Shown here piece after piece: positions 1 through 7,256 of a DNA stretch of 15,373 nucleotides. Each line of letters begins with the position of its first letter. Position 1 is the first letter of the stretch. The stretch covers positions 1-15,373 of the forward strand of contig CAXAVH010000061.1 of assembly GCA_963972105.1 (NCBI GenBank), written 5' to 3'. The position numbers were made by a program, and so were the translations under genes. The notes under the pieces were generated by a model. The model did not search any database, was not told where the DNA came from, and saw only the letters and a list, made by a program, of their open reading frames with translations. Origin of the DNA: NZQO01 sp002693605. GTDB taxonomy: Bacteria; Bacteroidota; Bacteroidia; Flavobacteriales; Flavobacteriaceae.

Positions 1-1663
1 AATAGGCCTCTCCGGTACGAATATTATCTTCGGAAAAAGTATTCATCCCGTGCTTCCGTAGCGATATCACGGCCTCTAATTCTTCCGAAGCATTTTTTCC
101 ATTATCCCATAAATGTGCGGTTGGGTGCGCACCCCCAATGGCACGGGCATCGCTATCGGTTATATAGCGTAGGCCATTCGCCTGGGCCGTTTCCAACAAT
201 TTTCGCAAGGCCTGGGTCTCGTCAACCCCAGTTGGTATGTCACTGTAGCTATACGCCACGGTAACCTTGTCCCAAGCCCCAATACCTACCCCGTAGGCAT
301 TTTCAAAGTTTATCTTTCCATCAAGCAATTGCAGGGCGGGGTGCGGATAATCCATAACGCTAGCCCGTTGGGTGGGACTGGCGGCAAAGTTGTGCGCAAA
401 ACCGAGCGTATGCCCAACCTCATGCGCAGATAATTGCCTGATACGCGCCAGCGCCATTTCCATCATGGGCTGATGGTTATTATCTGATATGGCGAAAGGT
501 TTGTCCATGAGCGCCTGGGCAATCATAAAATCCTGGCGTATCCTGAGGCTTCCCAAGCTAACGTGGCCCTTTATTATTTCCCCGGTACGGGGGTCGACCA
601 CGCTACCGCCATAGCTCCAACCGCGTGTGCTGCGGTGTACCCATTGAATTAAATTGTACCGAACATCCATCGGGTCGGCGTCCTCAGGCAACATCTTTAC
701 CTGAAAGGCATTGCTATATCCAATAGCCTCGAAGGCTTCATTCCACCAGCGGGCGCCCTCCAAAAGCGCAGTGCGAACAGGTTCCGGCGTACCTGGGTCT
801 AAATAGTAAATGATGGGTTCCTTGGCCTCACTCGTGGCCTCGTTGGGATTTTTCTTTTCCAATCGGTGCCGAGTAATGAACCGTTGTTCTACGGGCTCCC
901 AAATTGGGGTGCTATAATCATAATATGTCAACGGAAAGGAACCGCTTCGGGGGTCGAAAACTCGTGGGGTGTAACCCTCATCGGGCAATTGCACGAAACT
1001 ATAGTGTTGGATCACCGAAACAGTCTGCGCATCGGGGGCTACACTTCTAATATTTCTTCCGGTAGGTTCGCCAACAAAGGTAAGCAGCGCCTCAAACTCG
1101 GTATTCTTCGGAAATGACTTAGTGCGCTCCATCCAGAGGGCACTTCGTGACTTTTCGAGCTTGTAGGTACCCTCTTTCTGCGATTTTAGGCGCTGTGCCA
1201 CACCGTGGGAATCTTCCAACAGGAATGGCGTGAGGTCAATTACGTACCTTTCAGAATTGGTTTCCTTAATCTCGAAACCAAATAGCACCGAGCGCGCAAA
1301 CGCCTCGTCAATAGATTTCCGTTCCAGGACATTCGAGGTGTTAGCCCTAAATTTTAAGTTTGGCTGCATCAGCAACAATTTGTTGCCGGCTTTTATGAAT
1401 TTGACCACGGCCTGATCACCCAATTGACCACGATCTAAACCTATATCGTTACTTCCAAGTCCCGTTCGGAGAGAATGCACGAACAAAAACTCGCGGTCAA
1501 GGCGGTCCTTCGGAACTTCCAGGTAAAGCTCGCCATCTGCCTCGGAAAAGTGAAAGTTGAAATAACCGTTTGCGGTTTCTAAGTTTTCCTTTTTCTCCAA
1601 GAACTGCGCTTGCGCCGAAGCAGTTCCAACGAAAAGGGCAATTAATACGTATACAATTTTCAT
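1..1663 (-). CDS. Secreted zinc-dependent metalloprotease (DUF5117/DUF4953 type), 3' end outside window
   Basis: The reading frame is open from an ATG at 1663 to the left edge (554 codons, no in-frame stop) and continues beyond the window. Residues 1-19 form a signal peptide (MKIVYVLIALFVGTASAQA), so the product is exported. The extended metzincin zinc motif HEVGHTLGFAH lies at residues 414-424, with ligands H414, H418 and H424 and catalytic E415. It is followed by SVMDYPHPAL, which fits the Met-turn. The arrangement of an N-terminal region, a middle beta-rich domain and a C-terminal protease domain fits the DUF5118/DUF5117/DUF4953 zinc proteases of Bacteroidetes, from memory usually about 800-870 residues, so roughly 250-300 residues are missing. 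The substrate is unknown. The gene is divergent from prfB across a 204 bp gap. The family call is firm; the exact domain names are from memory. Confidence 0.9.
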   Translation of the reverse strand, partial: MKIVYVLIALFVGTASAQAQFLEKKENLETANGYFNFHFSEADGELYLEVPKDRLDREFLFVHSLRTGLGSNDIGLDRGQLGDQAVVKFIKAGNKLLLMQPNLKFRANTSNVLERKSIDEAFARSVLFGFEIKETNSERYVIDLTPFLLEDSHGVAQRLKSQKEGTYKLEKSRSALWMERTKSFPKNTEFEALLTFVGEPTGRNIRSVAPDAQTVSVIQHYSFVQLPDEGYTPRVFDPRSGSFPLTYYDYSTPIWEPVEQRFITRHRLEKKNPNEATSEAKEPIIYYLDPGTPEPVRTALLEGARWWNEAFEAIGYSNAFQVKMLPEDADPMDVRYNLIQWVHRSTRGWSYGGSVVDPRTGEIIKGHVSLGSLRIRQDFMIAQALMDKPFAISDNNHQPMMEMALARIRQLSAHEVGHTLGFAHNFAASPTQRASVMDYPHPALQLLDGKINFENAYGVGIGAWDKVTVAYSYSDIPTGVDETQALRKLLETAQANGLRYITDSDARAIGGAHPTAHLWDNGKNASEELEAVISLRKHGMNTFSEDNIRTGEAY

Positions 1664-1779
1664 ATAATTTCGTTTCGGTAGCGGAAATGCAGGCAATGCA
1701 AATTTCCGAAGCATAAAGCTATAAAAAAATAAGTTAGAAAGGACCTTGAAATAGTGCCGCTTAAAATTCGGTCGAAAAC

Positions 1780-1811
1780 TTGCATCCAGGGTTCCATTAC
1801 TTGTACTTTTG
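1780..1811 (+). promoter_or_regulatory. Predicted Bacteroidetes-type promoter of prfB
   Basis: A perfect -7 box TACTTTTG (consensus TAnnTTTG) lies at 1804-1811. A TTG at 1780-1782 could serve as the -33 element, with a 21 nt gap inside the usual 17-23 range. This would put the transcript start near 1818 and give a leader of about 50 nt before the prfB ATG. The prediction rests on sequence match only. Confidence 0.6.
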
Positions 1812-1867
1812 GTCTATCAGTAAAAGAGGCTTCGACAACGCCCGGAAAATACTAACAAAATTACACT

Positions 1868-2975
1868 ATGGTTACTAACGATCAACTCCAAGACCTTCGC
1901 TCCCGCCTGGATGCGTTAAGGCAATATCTTTGACATTGCCCAAAAGCGAATAGAAATCCAGAACGAAGAGGAAAAAACCTTCGACCCTAACTTTTGGAAC
2001 AATCCACAGGAGGCAGAAGCCTTTATGAAAGTGCTGCGCACCAAGAAAAAATGGGTGACCGACTATGAGGAAGGGGTTACCCTTACCGACGACCTGGAGG
2101 TTCTTTACGAATTTTTCAAGGAAGGCGAGGGTGAGGCAGAAACTGTCGAGAAGCGATACGCCCAAGCCTTGCAAGCAATAGAGGCCCTGGAATTTCGCAA
2201 CATGTTGAGCGAGGAGGGCGACGACCTAAGTGCCGTACTTCAAATTACGGCTGGTGCCGGTGGCACTGAAAGTTGCGATTGGGCGCAGATGCTCATGCGC
2301 ATGTATTTAATGTGGGCCGAAAAAAATGGATATGCCGTAAAGGAACTGAACTATCAGGAAGGGGACGTAGCCGGTATTAAGACCGTTACGCTGGAAATTG
2401 ACGGCGAGTTTGCGTTTGGCTGGCTAAAGGGCGAAAATGGCGTGCACCGGTTGGTGCGCATCTCACCTTTTGACAGCAACGCGAAGCGGCACACCAGTTT
2501 TGCAAGTGTTTATGTATATCCGTTGGCCGACGACACTATTGAAATCGATATAAATCCGGGCGATATTTCCTGGGATTTTGCCCGCAGTAGCGGTGCCGGA
2601 GGGCAAAACGTGAATAAGGTGGAGACAAAGGCCATCCTTACCCATAAACCATCGGGAATCGTGATTCATAATTCGGAAACAAGATCGCAACTGGAAAATC
2701 GGCAAAAGGCAATGCAGATGTTGAAGTCGCAGTTATACGAAATAGAACTACGAAAACAACAGGAAAAGCGCGCAGAGATTGAGGGCAACAAGATGGCGAT
2801 AGAGTGGGGCTCGCAAATTAGGAATTACATATTACACCCCTATAAATTGGTTAAGGATGTACGCACGGCGCACGAAACGGGTAATACCGACGCCGTGTTG
2901 GATGGAGAAATAGACGAATTTTTAAAGGCGTATTTGATGATGACGGGGCAGAAGAAAACTGACAATGAGCTATAA
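1868..2975 (+). CDS. prfB: Peptide chain release factor 2, expressed by programmed +1 frameshift
   Basis: The gene encodes RF2, which recognises UAA and UGA in the ribosomal A site and triggers peptide release. Translation starts at ATG 1868, runs 21 codons to an in-frame TGA at 1931-1933, slips +1 on CTT and continues with GAC at 1932 to the TAA at 2973-2975. The product is 368 residues, normal for RF2 (about 365). The stop-recognition tripeptide SPF is at residues 199-201, and the hydrolysis motif GGQ is at 244-246 inside GAGGQNVNKVETKA. Without the frameshift only an N-terminal fragment of 21 residues is made; a naive ORF call would start at the internal ATG 2025 and lose 52 residues. Low RF2 slows UGA termination and favours slippage, so the gene limits its own expression. 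It has its own promoter, and a hairpin follows the stop. Confidence 0.97.
1919..1934 (+). promoter_or_regulatory. prfB programmed +1 ribosomal frameshift site
   Basis: The slip site is AGG CAA TAT CTT TGA C, with CTT at 1928-1930, the in-frame TGA at 1931-1933 and the resumed +1 codon GAC at 1932-1934. In E. coli the matching stretch is AGG GGG TAT CTT TGA C. Here the slippery CUU UGA C core is kept exactly, but the internal SD-like stimulator is reduced to AAGG at 1918-1921. The frame on both sides encodes conserved RF2 sequence, which rules out a sequencing error as the simpler explanation. Confidence 0.93.
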
Positions 2976-2981
2976 AAAAAA

Positions 2982-3017
2982 CAAAGGGAACACAAAATAA
3001 AATCTTTGTTCCCTTTG
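2982..3017. terminator. Hairpin between convergent prfB and DUF2784-like gene
   Basis: An 11 bp perfect inverted repeat (CAAAGGGAACA at 2982-2992, TGTTCCCTTTG at 3007-3017) starts 7 nt after the prfB stop. On the plus strand it has no T-run after it. On the minus strand it is followed at once by the complement of the A-run at 2973-2980, which makes a proper intrinsic terminator for transcripts coming from the convergent gene at 3123-3524. It may also protect the prfB mRNA 3' end. Confidence 0.7.
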
Positions 3018-3122
3018 CAATCATATTCCTTCAGTGGGCATTATCCCGCGAAGTACAATGGGTATGTTCTCAGCTTTAATAGGAAGCACCCCAATACGAT
3101 ATCATAAAGATAGTAAACATCT

Positions 3123-3524
3123 TCAAATCAGCATATTATTTAATTTATTTTTAACATTTTTAAAGTAATCTTTCCAGTTAACATAGGTAGAAATTGACAC
3201 GAGCAACAAAAATATCCATAATGTAGCTGTATTGGCCGTATGGTAGGATATGTCTACGCCCACGAGACGTTCCACCAAGTATTCAATATAGGAAGGGGTA
3301 TTGGGGTATCTATCCAGTTTTTCGAGGACTTGCCAGTGCCAGTCGGTGCAGGGACAATACCCGAATCCATACCAAATGCCCAAGACGCCCCACGACACGG
3401 CCGTAGCCATGAGAAGGTACCAATTGTAACGGCGCGTACGCCGCCACATCCAGCCAAACATATTGAAGAGTATGATAGCAGTATGGAATAATAGGAAGAA
3501 GACATCTAACGCTTCGTAAACCAT
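3123..3524 (-). CDS. DUF2784-like small integral membrane protein
   Basis: This 133-residue protein has about three hydrophobic helices, near residues 6-25, 36-56 and 98-115. A conserved-looking loop YCPCTDWHWQVLEKL starts at residue 56. From memory this layout and the GxGYCPxTDWHW motif fit the DUF2784 family, whose function is unknown. The N-terminus has an in-membrane His (H14) and the loop after helix 1 is rich in Arg, giving a positive-inside signal. The gene stands alone, divergent from the sulfotransferase with a 59 bp gap and convergent with prfB. A weak -7-like box TAGTTTCG (7 of 8) lies on the minus strand at 3538-3545. The gene call is good; the family name is likely but not checked. 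Confidence 0.8.
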   Translation of the reverse strand: MVYEALDVFFLLFHTAIILFNMFGWMWRRTRRYNWYLLMATAVSWGVLGIWYGFGYCPCTDWHWQVLEKLDRYPNTPSYIEYLVERLVGVDISYHTANTATLWIFLLLVSISTYVNWKDYFKNVKNKLNNMLI

Positions 3525-3568
3525 ACTATAAAAATAACGAAACTAGTATTTCCATCAGATTTCATATG

Positions 3569-3576
3569 TATATTTG
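3569..3576 (+). promoter_or_regulatory. -7 promoter box of the sulfotransferase gene
   Basis: TATATTTG is a perfect match to the Bacteroidetes TAnnTTTG -7 box. It ends only 7 nt before the ATG at 3584, so the transcript would be leaderless or nearly so. No TTG was found at the proper -33 distance, which lowers confidence. Confidence 0.4.
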
Positions 3577-3583
3577 ACAGTGC

Positions 3584-4234
3584 ATGCTTACCTTTCAATC
3601 TAAAGCCAACAAGTGTCTCGTCACGACCAACTACAAGGTTATGTATTCGTCCCTCCACTTCAACGAGGGATTGGAACCGTTTAGAATAAGGGCGTTGGCG
3701 TTTCATCAACTCAAGTTAAGATTGGGAATTGCCCCACACCTTGAACATTATCTGGTGGTACGTAACCCCTACGATAGGTTGGAGTCCTTTTTCAAGAATA
3801 AGTTCAGGAAAAACATCCATGAGCGGGAAATAGAAAGGTGGGAACATTGCCAACGAATCTTTTTTCCGCAAATGGGTCTCTCGAATAATGTCAATTACCT
3901 AGAGAACAAAGCGGCATTTTTAAAGGTTACTTTTGAAATGTTCATTAAAATGCTCCCCTTAGTCTATACCCATGACGCGCACTTGATTCCGCAATCACAG
4001 AGTGAAGTGCTAAAATTGCCAAAGGGAAACTTCCGCATAAAATATACCTCGGTATATAAAATGGAGCTGCCAAAACACCTGGAGATCCTAGCAAAAAATT
4101 TGGAAATTGACCTTGGGCACCCACTCAACCCAACAAAACCCACAGATAACGTAGTGCAATGGACGCCGGAATTACGCAAAATCGTTGCGAAATTATATGA
4201 GGATGATTTCCGAAATTATGGATATAAAACATAA
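3584..4234 (+). CDS. PAPS-dependent sulfotransferase family protein
   Basis: This 216-residue protein has the hallmark VVRNPYDRLESFFKNKF at residues 58-74, the 3'-phosphosulfate-binding region of Sulfotransfer_2/carbohydrate sulfotransferase-like proteins. In the family these enzymes move a sulfuryl group from PAPS to a hydroxyl or amine of a glycan or lipid. The N-terminal 5'-phosphosulfate loop is only loosely visible as NKCLVTTNYKVMYSSL (residues 9-24), where the usual PKxxxTS form is replaced by NYKVMYSS. Later segments (SVYKMELPKHLEIL, and DDFRNYGY at the C-terminus) also fit the fold. There is no signal peptide, so it should be cytoplasmic. It ends 11 nt before the flavoprotein gene, suggesting one transcript. 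The acceptor is unknown. The family call is likely; activity is less certain because of the unusual N-terminal loop. Confidence 0.78.
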   Translation: MLTFQSKANKCLVTTNYKVMYSSLHFNEGLEPFRIRALAFHQLKLRLGIAPHLEHYLVVRNPYDRLESFFKNKFRKNIHEREIERWEHCQRIFFPQMGLSNNVNYLENKAAFLKVTFEMFIKMLPLVYTHDAHLIPQSQSEVLKLPKGNFRIKYTSVYKMELPKHLEILAKNLEIDLGHPLNPTKPTDNVVQWTPELRKIVAKLYEDDFRNYGYKT

Positions 4235-4245
4235 CCCCTTTTACC

Positions 4246-5478
4246 TTGGCACTTACCGAACTTGAGGTTGATATCGCCATTGTGGGCGCCGGACCCGCGG
4301 GCTGCGCCGCTGCCCTATCGCTCGCCGATAGTGGTCTCTCGGTGGTAATCTTAGATAAGGATAAATTTCCACGCGATAAAATTTGCGGAGATGCACTTAG
4401 CGCCGATGTCGTAAACCAGCTTTACAAATTGAACCGCGAGATCGGCGATAGTTTTTTGAGGACTACCCGTAAGCATCAGGCCAAGGGTATCCGTTTCTAC
4501 GCACCAAACGGAAATCCGCTGGATATCTCCTTTCAACAAAAACAATCGAAACCGAAAGGTGGGTTCGTGATGGAACGCTTCAATTTCGATCATTTTATAA
4601 TGGAACAAGTTCGCGCGGAAGCCAACTGCAGGATCTTGGAAGGTCAAAAAATATCTGGCATTACCGTACTACCCGATGCAGTTGAACTAGGCACGCCAGC
4701 TTATGCCATTCGAGCAAAGATGGCTTTGGGGGCCGACGGGGCAAACTCAATACTAAACCGTACGTTGGTGCCGGCAAAGATAGACCGAAACCATCACAGC
4801 GGTGGCCTGCGGCAATATTTTGAAAACGTGCGCGGAATGCAAGGCGAGGGCTACATCGAGCTCCATTTTTACAAAGAAATCCTGCCCGGGTACCTCTGGA
4901 TATTTCCCCTACCCAATAACAGGGCCAATGTAGGCATAGGTATGCTCTCCAGGAAAATTTCAGAACGGAATATCGATCTAAAGGCCACTCTCCACCAACT
5001 GCTGAAGGGGCACCCCAATTTAAAATTTCGGTTTAAGGATGCAACCCCGCTCGAAACACCAAAGGGGTTTGGCCTGCCGTTAGGATCGAAAAAGCGAAAG
5101 CTATCGGGCGACCGCTTTTTATTACTGGGTGACGCCGCAAGCCTTATTGACCCTTTTACTGGCGAGGGAATTGGCAATGCCATTCGCAGTGGACGCTTGG
5201 CAGCCGCCCATTGCCGCGCCGCCTTTAAGGAAAATAGATTTGATGCCGATTTCAATTTGCGCTATGACAACGCTATATACAAAGCCGTTTGGAAAGAGAT
5301 GCAGGTGAGCAGGCAACTTCAACACCTGTTGAAATTTCCCTGGTTGTTCAATTTTATCGTAAAAAAGGCCTCCAGGAACACTTCGGTCCAATTGCTCTTG
5401 ACGGCCATGTTAGATGACATCGATCTAAAGCGAGAACTCGCTAAGCCCGGATTTTACCTCAAACTTTTTTTCCGTTAA
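4246..5478 (+). CDS. FAD-dependent oxidoreductase, geranylgeranyl reductase family
   Basis: This 410-residue flavoprotein belongs to the group that includes geranylgeranyl reductases and related monooxygenase-like enzymes. The Rossmann motif GAGPAG is at residues 14-19, followed by the acidic end of beta-2 (VVILDKDKFPRDKICGD, 33-49) with the CGD signature. GADGANS is at 162-168, and the second FAD motif GDAASLIDPFTGEGIG at 295-310. These enzymes typically reduce isoprenoid or other lipid double bonds; the substrate here is unknown. The start is TTG at 4246: the frame is closed by a stop at 4225-4227, no ATG or GTG lies between, and any later start would cut into the FAD-binding motif. The 11 nt gap to the sulfotransferase implies co-transcription. 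The class is sure, the reaction is not. Confidence 0.88.
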   Translation: MALTELEVDIAIVGAGPAGCAAALSLADSGLSVVILDKDKFPRDKICGDALSADVVNQLYKLNREIGDSFLRTTRKHQAKGIRFYAPNGNPLDISFQQKQSKPKGGFVMERFNFDHFIMEQVRAEANCRILEGQKISGITVLPDAVELGTPAYAIRAKMALGADGANSILNRTLVPAKIDRNHHSGGLRQYFENVRGMQGEGYIELHFYKEILPGYLWIFPLPNNRANVGIGMLSRKISERNIDLKATLHQLLKGHPNLKFRFKDATPLETPKGFGLPLGSKKRKLSGDRFLLLGDAASLIDPFTGEGIGNAIRSGRLAAAHCRAAFKENRFDADFNLRYDNAIYKAVWKEMQVSRQLQHLLKFPWLFNFIVKKASRNTSVQLLLTAMLDDIDLKRELAKPGFYLKLFFR

Positions 5479-5513
5479 GGTGATGAACGGCAAAATTTGT
5501 TACTTTGTACCCT

Positions 5514-5993
5514 ATGAAACCTGCCACCGTAGCCCAGCTTAAGAAAGAATTGAACCACAAAACGGCGGCAGAACTGCTAAGTCTTTGCCTGCGATTGGCA
5601 AAGTTCAAGAAGGAAAACAAGGAACTTTTAACCTACCTGCTTTTCGATGCCGACCAAGAAGCGTTTTATATAACGCAAGTGAAGGAACACATCGATGAGG
5701 CCTTCGGCCAAATGAATACGACACGTTCTTATTTTATGAAAAAAAGTGTCCGCAAAATTCTGAAGGAAACGAAAAAGTATATTCGGTATTCGCTAAAGAA
5801 GGAAACCGAAGTTGAGCTCTTGCTCTATTTCTGCGAAAAACTGAAAAACACCAAACCCTCTATTTCAAAAAACCGGACACTTTCTAATTTGTACGAGAGG
5901 CAGTTAGCGCTAATAGAAAAAAAGTTGTCTGGGCTGCACGAGGATCTGCAGTATGACTATCAGGAAGAATTGAGGTTGCTACGAAATTCATGA
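5514..5993 (+). CDS. Conserved-looking helical protein of unknown function
   Basis: The product is 159 residues, rich in Lys, Glu and Leu, and predicted almost wholly alpha-helical, with no signal peptide or membrane segment, so it is probably cytoplasmic. Its opening (MKPATVAQLKKELNHKTAAE) followed by a leucine-rich helix and KENKELLTYLLF resembles my memory of DUF6155-like Bacteroidetes proteins, but I do not claim membership. ATG 5514 was chosen over the TTG at 5505, three codons upstream, because it is a stronger start codon and TTTG at 5504-5507 looks like part of a promoter-type box. It lies 35 nt after the flavoprotein gene, so read-through is possible. No catalytic motif was recognised. 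Confidence 0.8.
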   Translation: MKPATVAQLKKELNHKTAAELLSLCLRLAKFKKENKELLTYLLFDADQEAFYITQVKEHIDEAFGQMNTTRSYFMKKSVRKILKETKKYIRYSLKKETEVELLLYFCEKLKNTKPSISKNRTLSNLYERQLALIEKKLSGLHEDLQYDYQEELRLLRNS

Positions 5994-6046
5994 GGGTTGT
6001 AATTGCAACAATTTCAACTATATTACGTCGTTTTTATTCAAATTCG

Positions 6047-6054
6047 TACTTTAG
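6047..6054 (+). promoter_or_regulatory. Possible -7 box of the SIMPL gene
   Basis: TACTTTAG matches TAnnTTTG at 7 of 8 positions and ends 18 nt before the ATG at 6073, a suitable distance. No clear TTG -33 element was found. It suggests that the SIMPL-arsC pair has its own promoter. Confidence 0.3.
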
Positions 6055-6072
6055 TATAAAATCTCAGTGACT

Positions 6073-6804
6073 ATGAAGAAAACCATTTCGGCGCTCGTTT
6101 TTGCCATTGCCATTATCGTAGCCGCGGTGGTATTGGGGAATGCCTTTATAAACCGAAACAAGGCGCAACAAACCATATCGGTAACGGGATTGGGGGAGGC
6201 CGATTTCACTTCAGACCTTATTGTCTGGGAAGCTCGCTATACCCGTATGGATGCCGACCTATCGGCAGCCTACGCCGATTTGGAACGTGACAAGATGCTT
6301 ATTTCGGAATATCTACGGGAAAATGGTATCGACCTCTCGAACGTGGTTTTTTCAGCGGTTAACACTTCTGAGAACAACGAGCCCATCTATGGCGACAACG
6401 GCAACTATCTCGGTTCTCGGTTTACTGGCTACACCTTATCGCAGACACTGGAGATAACCTCAAAGGAAGTGGAAAAAATTGAACGCATCTCGCGCGAGAT
6501 TACCCAATTGCTCAACCAAGGGGTACAGCTCTATTCCCTCGCGCCGCGCTATTACTTTACCCAAATTGAGGACCTGAAGATCGAAATGATTGCCCGAGCG
6601 ACTGAGAATGCGCGCTTACGCGCAGAGCAGATCGCTGAAAATTCGGGCGCTGAGTTGGGCGAGCTTATTAGCGGAGATATGGGAGTTTTTCAAATTACGG
6701 GTCAGAACTCCGGCGAGGATTATAGCTGGGGCGGTGCGTATAATACCGCTTCCAAGGAAAAAACGACATCAATAACGATGAAACTGAAATATAATGTAGA
6801 TTAA
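6073..6804 (+). CDS. SIMPL domain (DUF541) protein, membrane-anchored
   Basis: This 243-residue protein has an uncleaved-looking N-terminal helix at residues 4-24 (TISALVFAIAIIVAAVVLGNA) and then an exported domain. The beta-strand signature ISVTGLGEADFTSDLIVW at residues 35-52 is typical of SIMPL/DUF541 proteins, which are periplasmic or envelope-facing; a few relate to oxidative stress or signalling, but the general function is unknown. A long helix containing RATENARLRAEQIAENSGAE, another family hallmark, and the closing strand TTSITMKLKYNVD support the call. ATG 6073 was preferred to a GTG two codons upstream (6067) because MKK begins a normal export signal. arsC follows after 5 nt, so the two are almost certainly co-transcribed. 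Confidence 0.88.
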   Translation: MKKTISALVFAIAIIVAAVVLGNAFINRNKAQQTISVTGLGEADFTSDLIVWEARYTRMDADLSAAYADLERDKMLISEYLRENGIDLSNVVFSAVNTSENNEPIYGDNGNYLGSRFTGYTLSQTLEITSKEVEKIERISREITQLLNQGVQLYSLAPRYYFTQIEDLKIEMIARATENARLRAEQIAENSGAELGELISGDMGVFQITGQNSGEDYSWGGAYNTASKEKTTSITMKLKYNVD

Positions 6805-6809
6805 TACGT

Positions 6810-7154
6810 ATGACAACACTATATCACAATCCGAGGTGCAGTAAGTCCAGGCAGGCCTTGCAATTGCTCGAGGAAAAAAACGAAGACCTCACTATTATAA
6901 AATATTTAGACAATCCGCCCACGCCTGCCAAGCTTTCCGAATTGATTGCCCTATTGGGAATCGCGCCCATTGATTTGGTGCGCAAGAATGAGAGCATTTG
7001 GAAAGAAAGGTACAAGGGTAAACAACTAACCGACTCAGAGCTCGTGAATGCCATGGTTGCTCACCCAAAATTAATTGAACGTCCCATCGCCATTAAAGGG
7101 TTTAAGGCGATAATAGGAAGACCTCCCGAAAAGGTTCTGGAAATTTTACAATAG
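6810..7154 (+). CDS. arsC: ArsC family reductase (glutaredoxin-type arsenate reductase-like)
   Basis: This 114-residue thioredoxin-fold protein starts MTTLYHNPRCSKSRQAL, with the single catalytic cysteine at C10. The three arginines that bind the oxyanion in plasmid R773 ArsC have counterparts at R58 (LVRKNE), R91 (ERPIAI) and R104 (GRPPEKVLEIL). That fits the glutaredoxin-dependent arsenate reductase group, where arsenate is reduced to arsenite. Family members of this size also include YffB/Spx-like proteins with no role in arsenic. No arsR, arsB or acr3 gene is nearby, and the partner is a SIMPL gene 5 nt upstream, so a general thiol-redox role is also possible. Length and motif set are complete. 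The symbol reflects family, not proven activity. Confidence 0.88.
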   Translation: MTTLYHNPRCSKSRQALQLLEEKNEDLTIIKYLDNPPTPAKLSELIALLGIAPIDLVRKNESIWKERYKGKQLTDSELVNAMVAHPKLIERPIAIKGFKAIIGRPPEKVLEILQ

Positions 7155-7225
7155 CGTTATATATCCGAAGTTGACTTGGATTTTTATTTAACACAATTTT
7201 AGCAACAACGGCCTAAACCACGCTG

Positions 7226-7233
7226 TACTTTCG
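7226..7233 (+). promoter_or_regulatory. Possible -7 box of the outer-membrane barrel gene
   Basis: TACTTTCG matches TAnnTTTG at 7 of 8 positions and ends 23 nt before the ATG at 7257. No proper -33 TTG was seen. The 102 nt gap after arsC also fits an independent promoter. Confidence 0.35.
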
Positions 7234-7256
7234 CAGTCATACAAAGAAAATTGACT

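Noticed and set aside
866..1415. Two plus-strand reading frames (866-1117, 1230-1415) inside the metalloprotease
   Set aside because: They lie opposite an intact 554-codon gene with a zinc motif, show no motif of their own and are chance frames.
1931..1933. Premature TGA in prfB as a pseudogene or sequencing error
   Set aside because: The CTT TGA C context and RF2 sequence on both sides match the known programmed frameshift.
2025..2975. prfB starting at the internal ATG 2025
   Set aside because: It would drop 52 conserved N-terminal residues that are encoded upstream in the frameshifted gene.
5996..6009. Near-palindrome GTTGTAATTGCAAC just after the helical protein gene, as an operator
   Set aside because: It is short, has one wobble pair, has no second copy and no T-run; chance is the simpler explanation.
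6810..7154. An arsenic-resistance operon
   Set aside because: Only an arsC-like gene is present; no arsR, arsB or acr3 was seen nearby.
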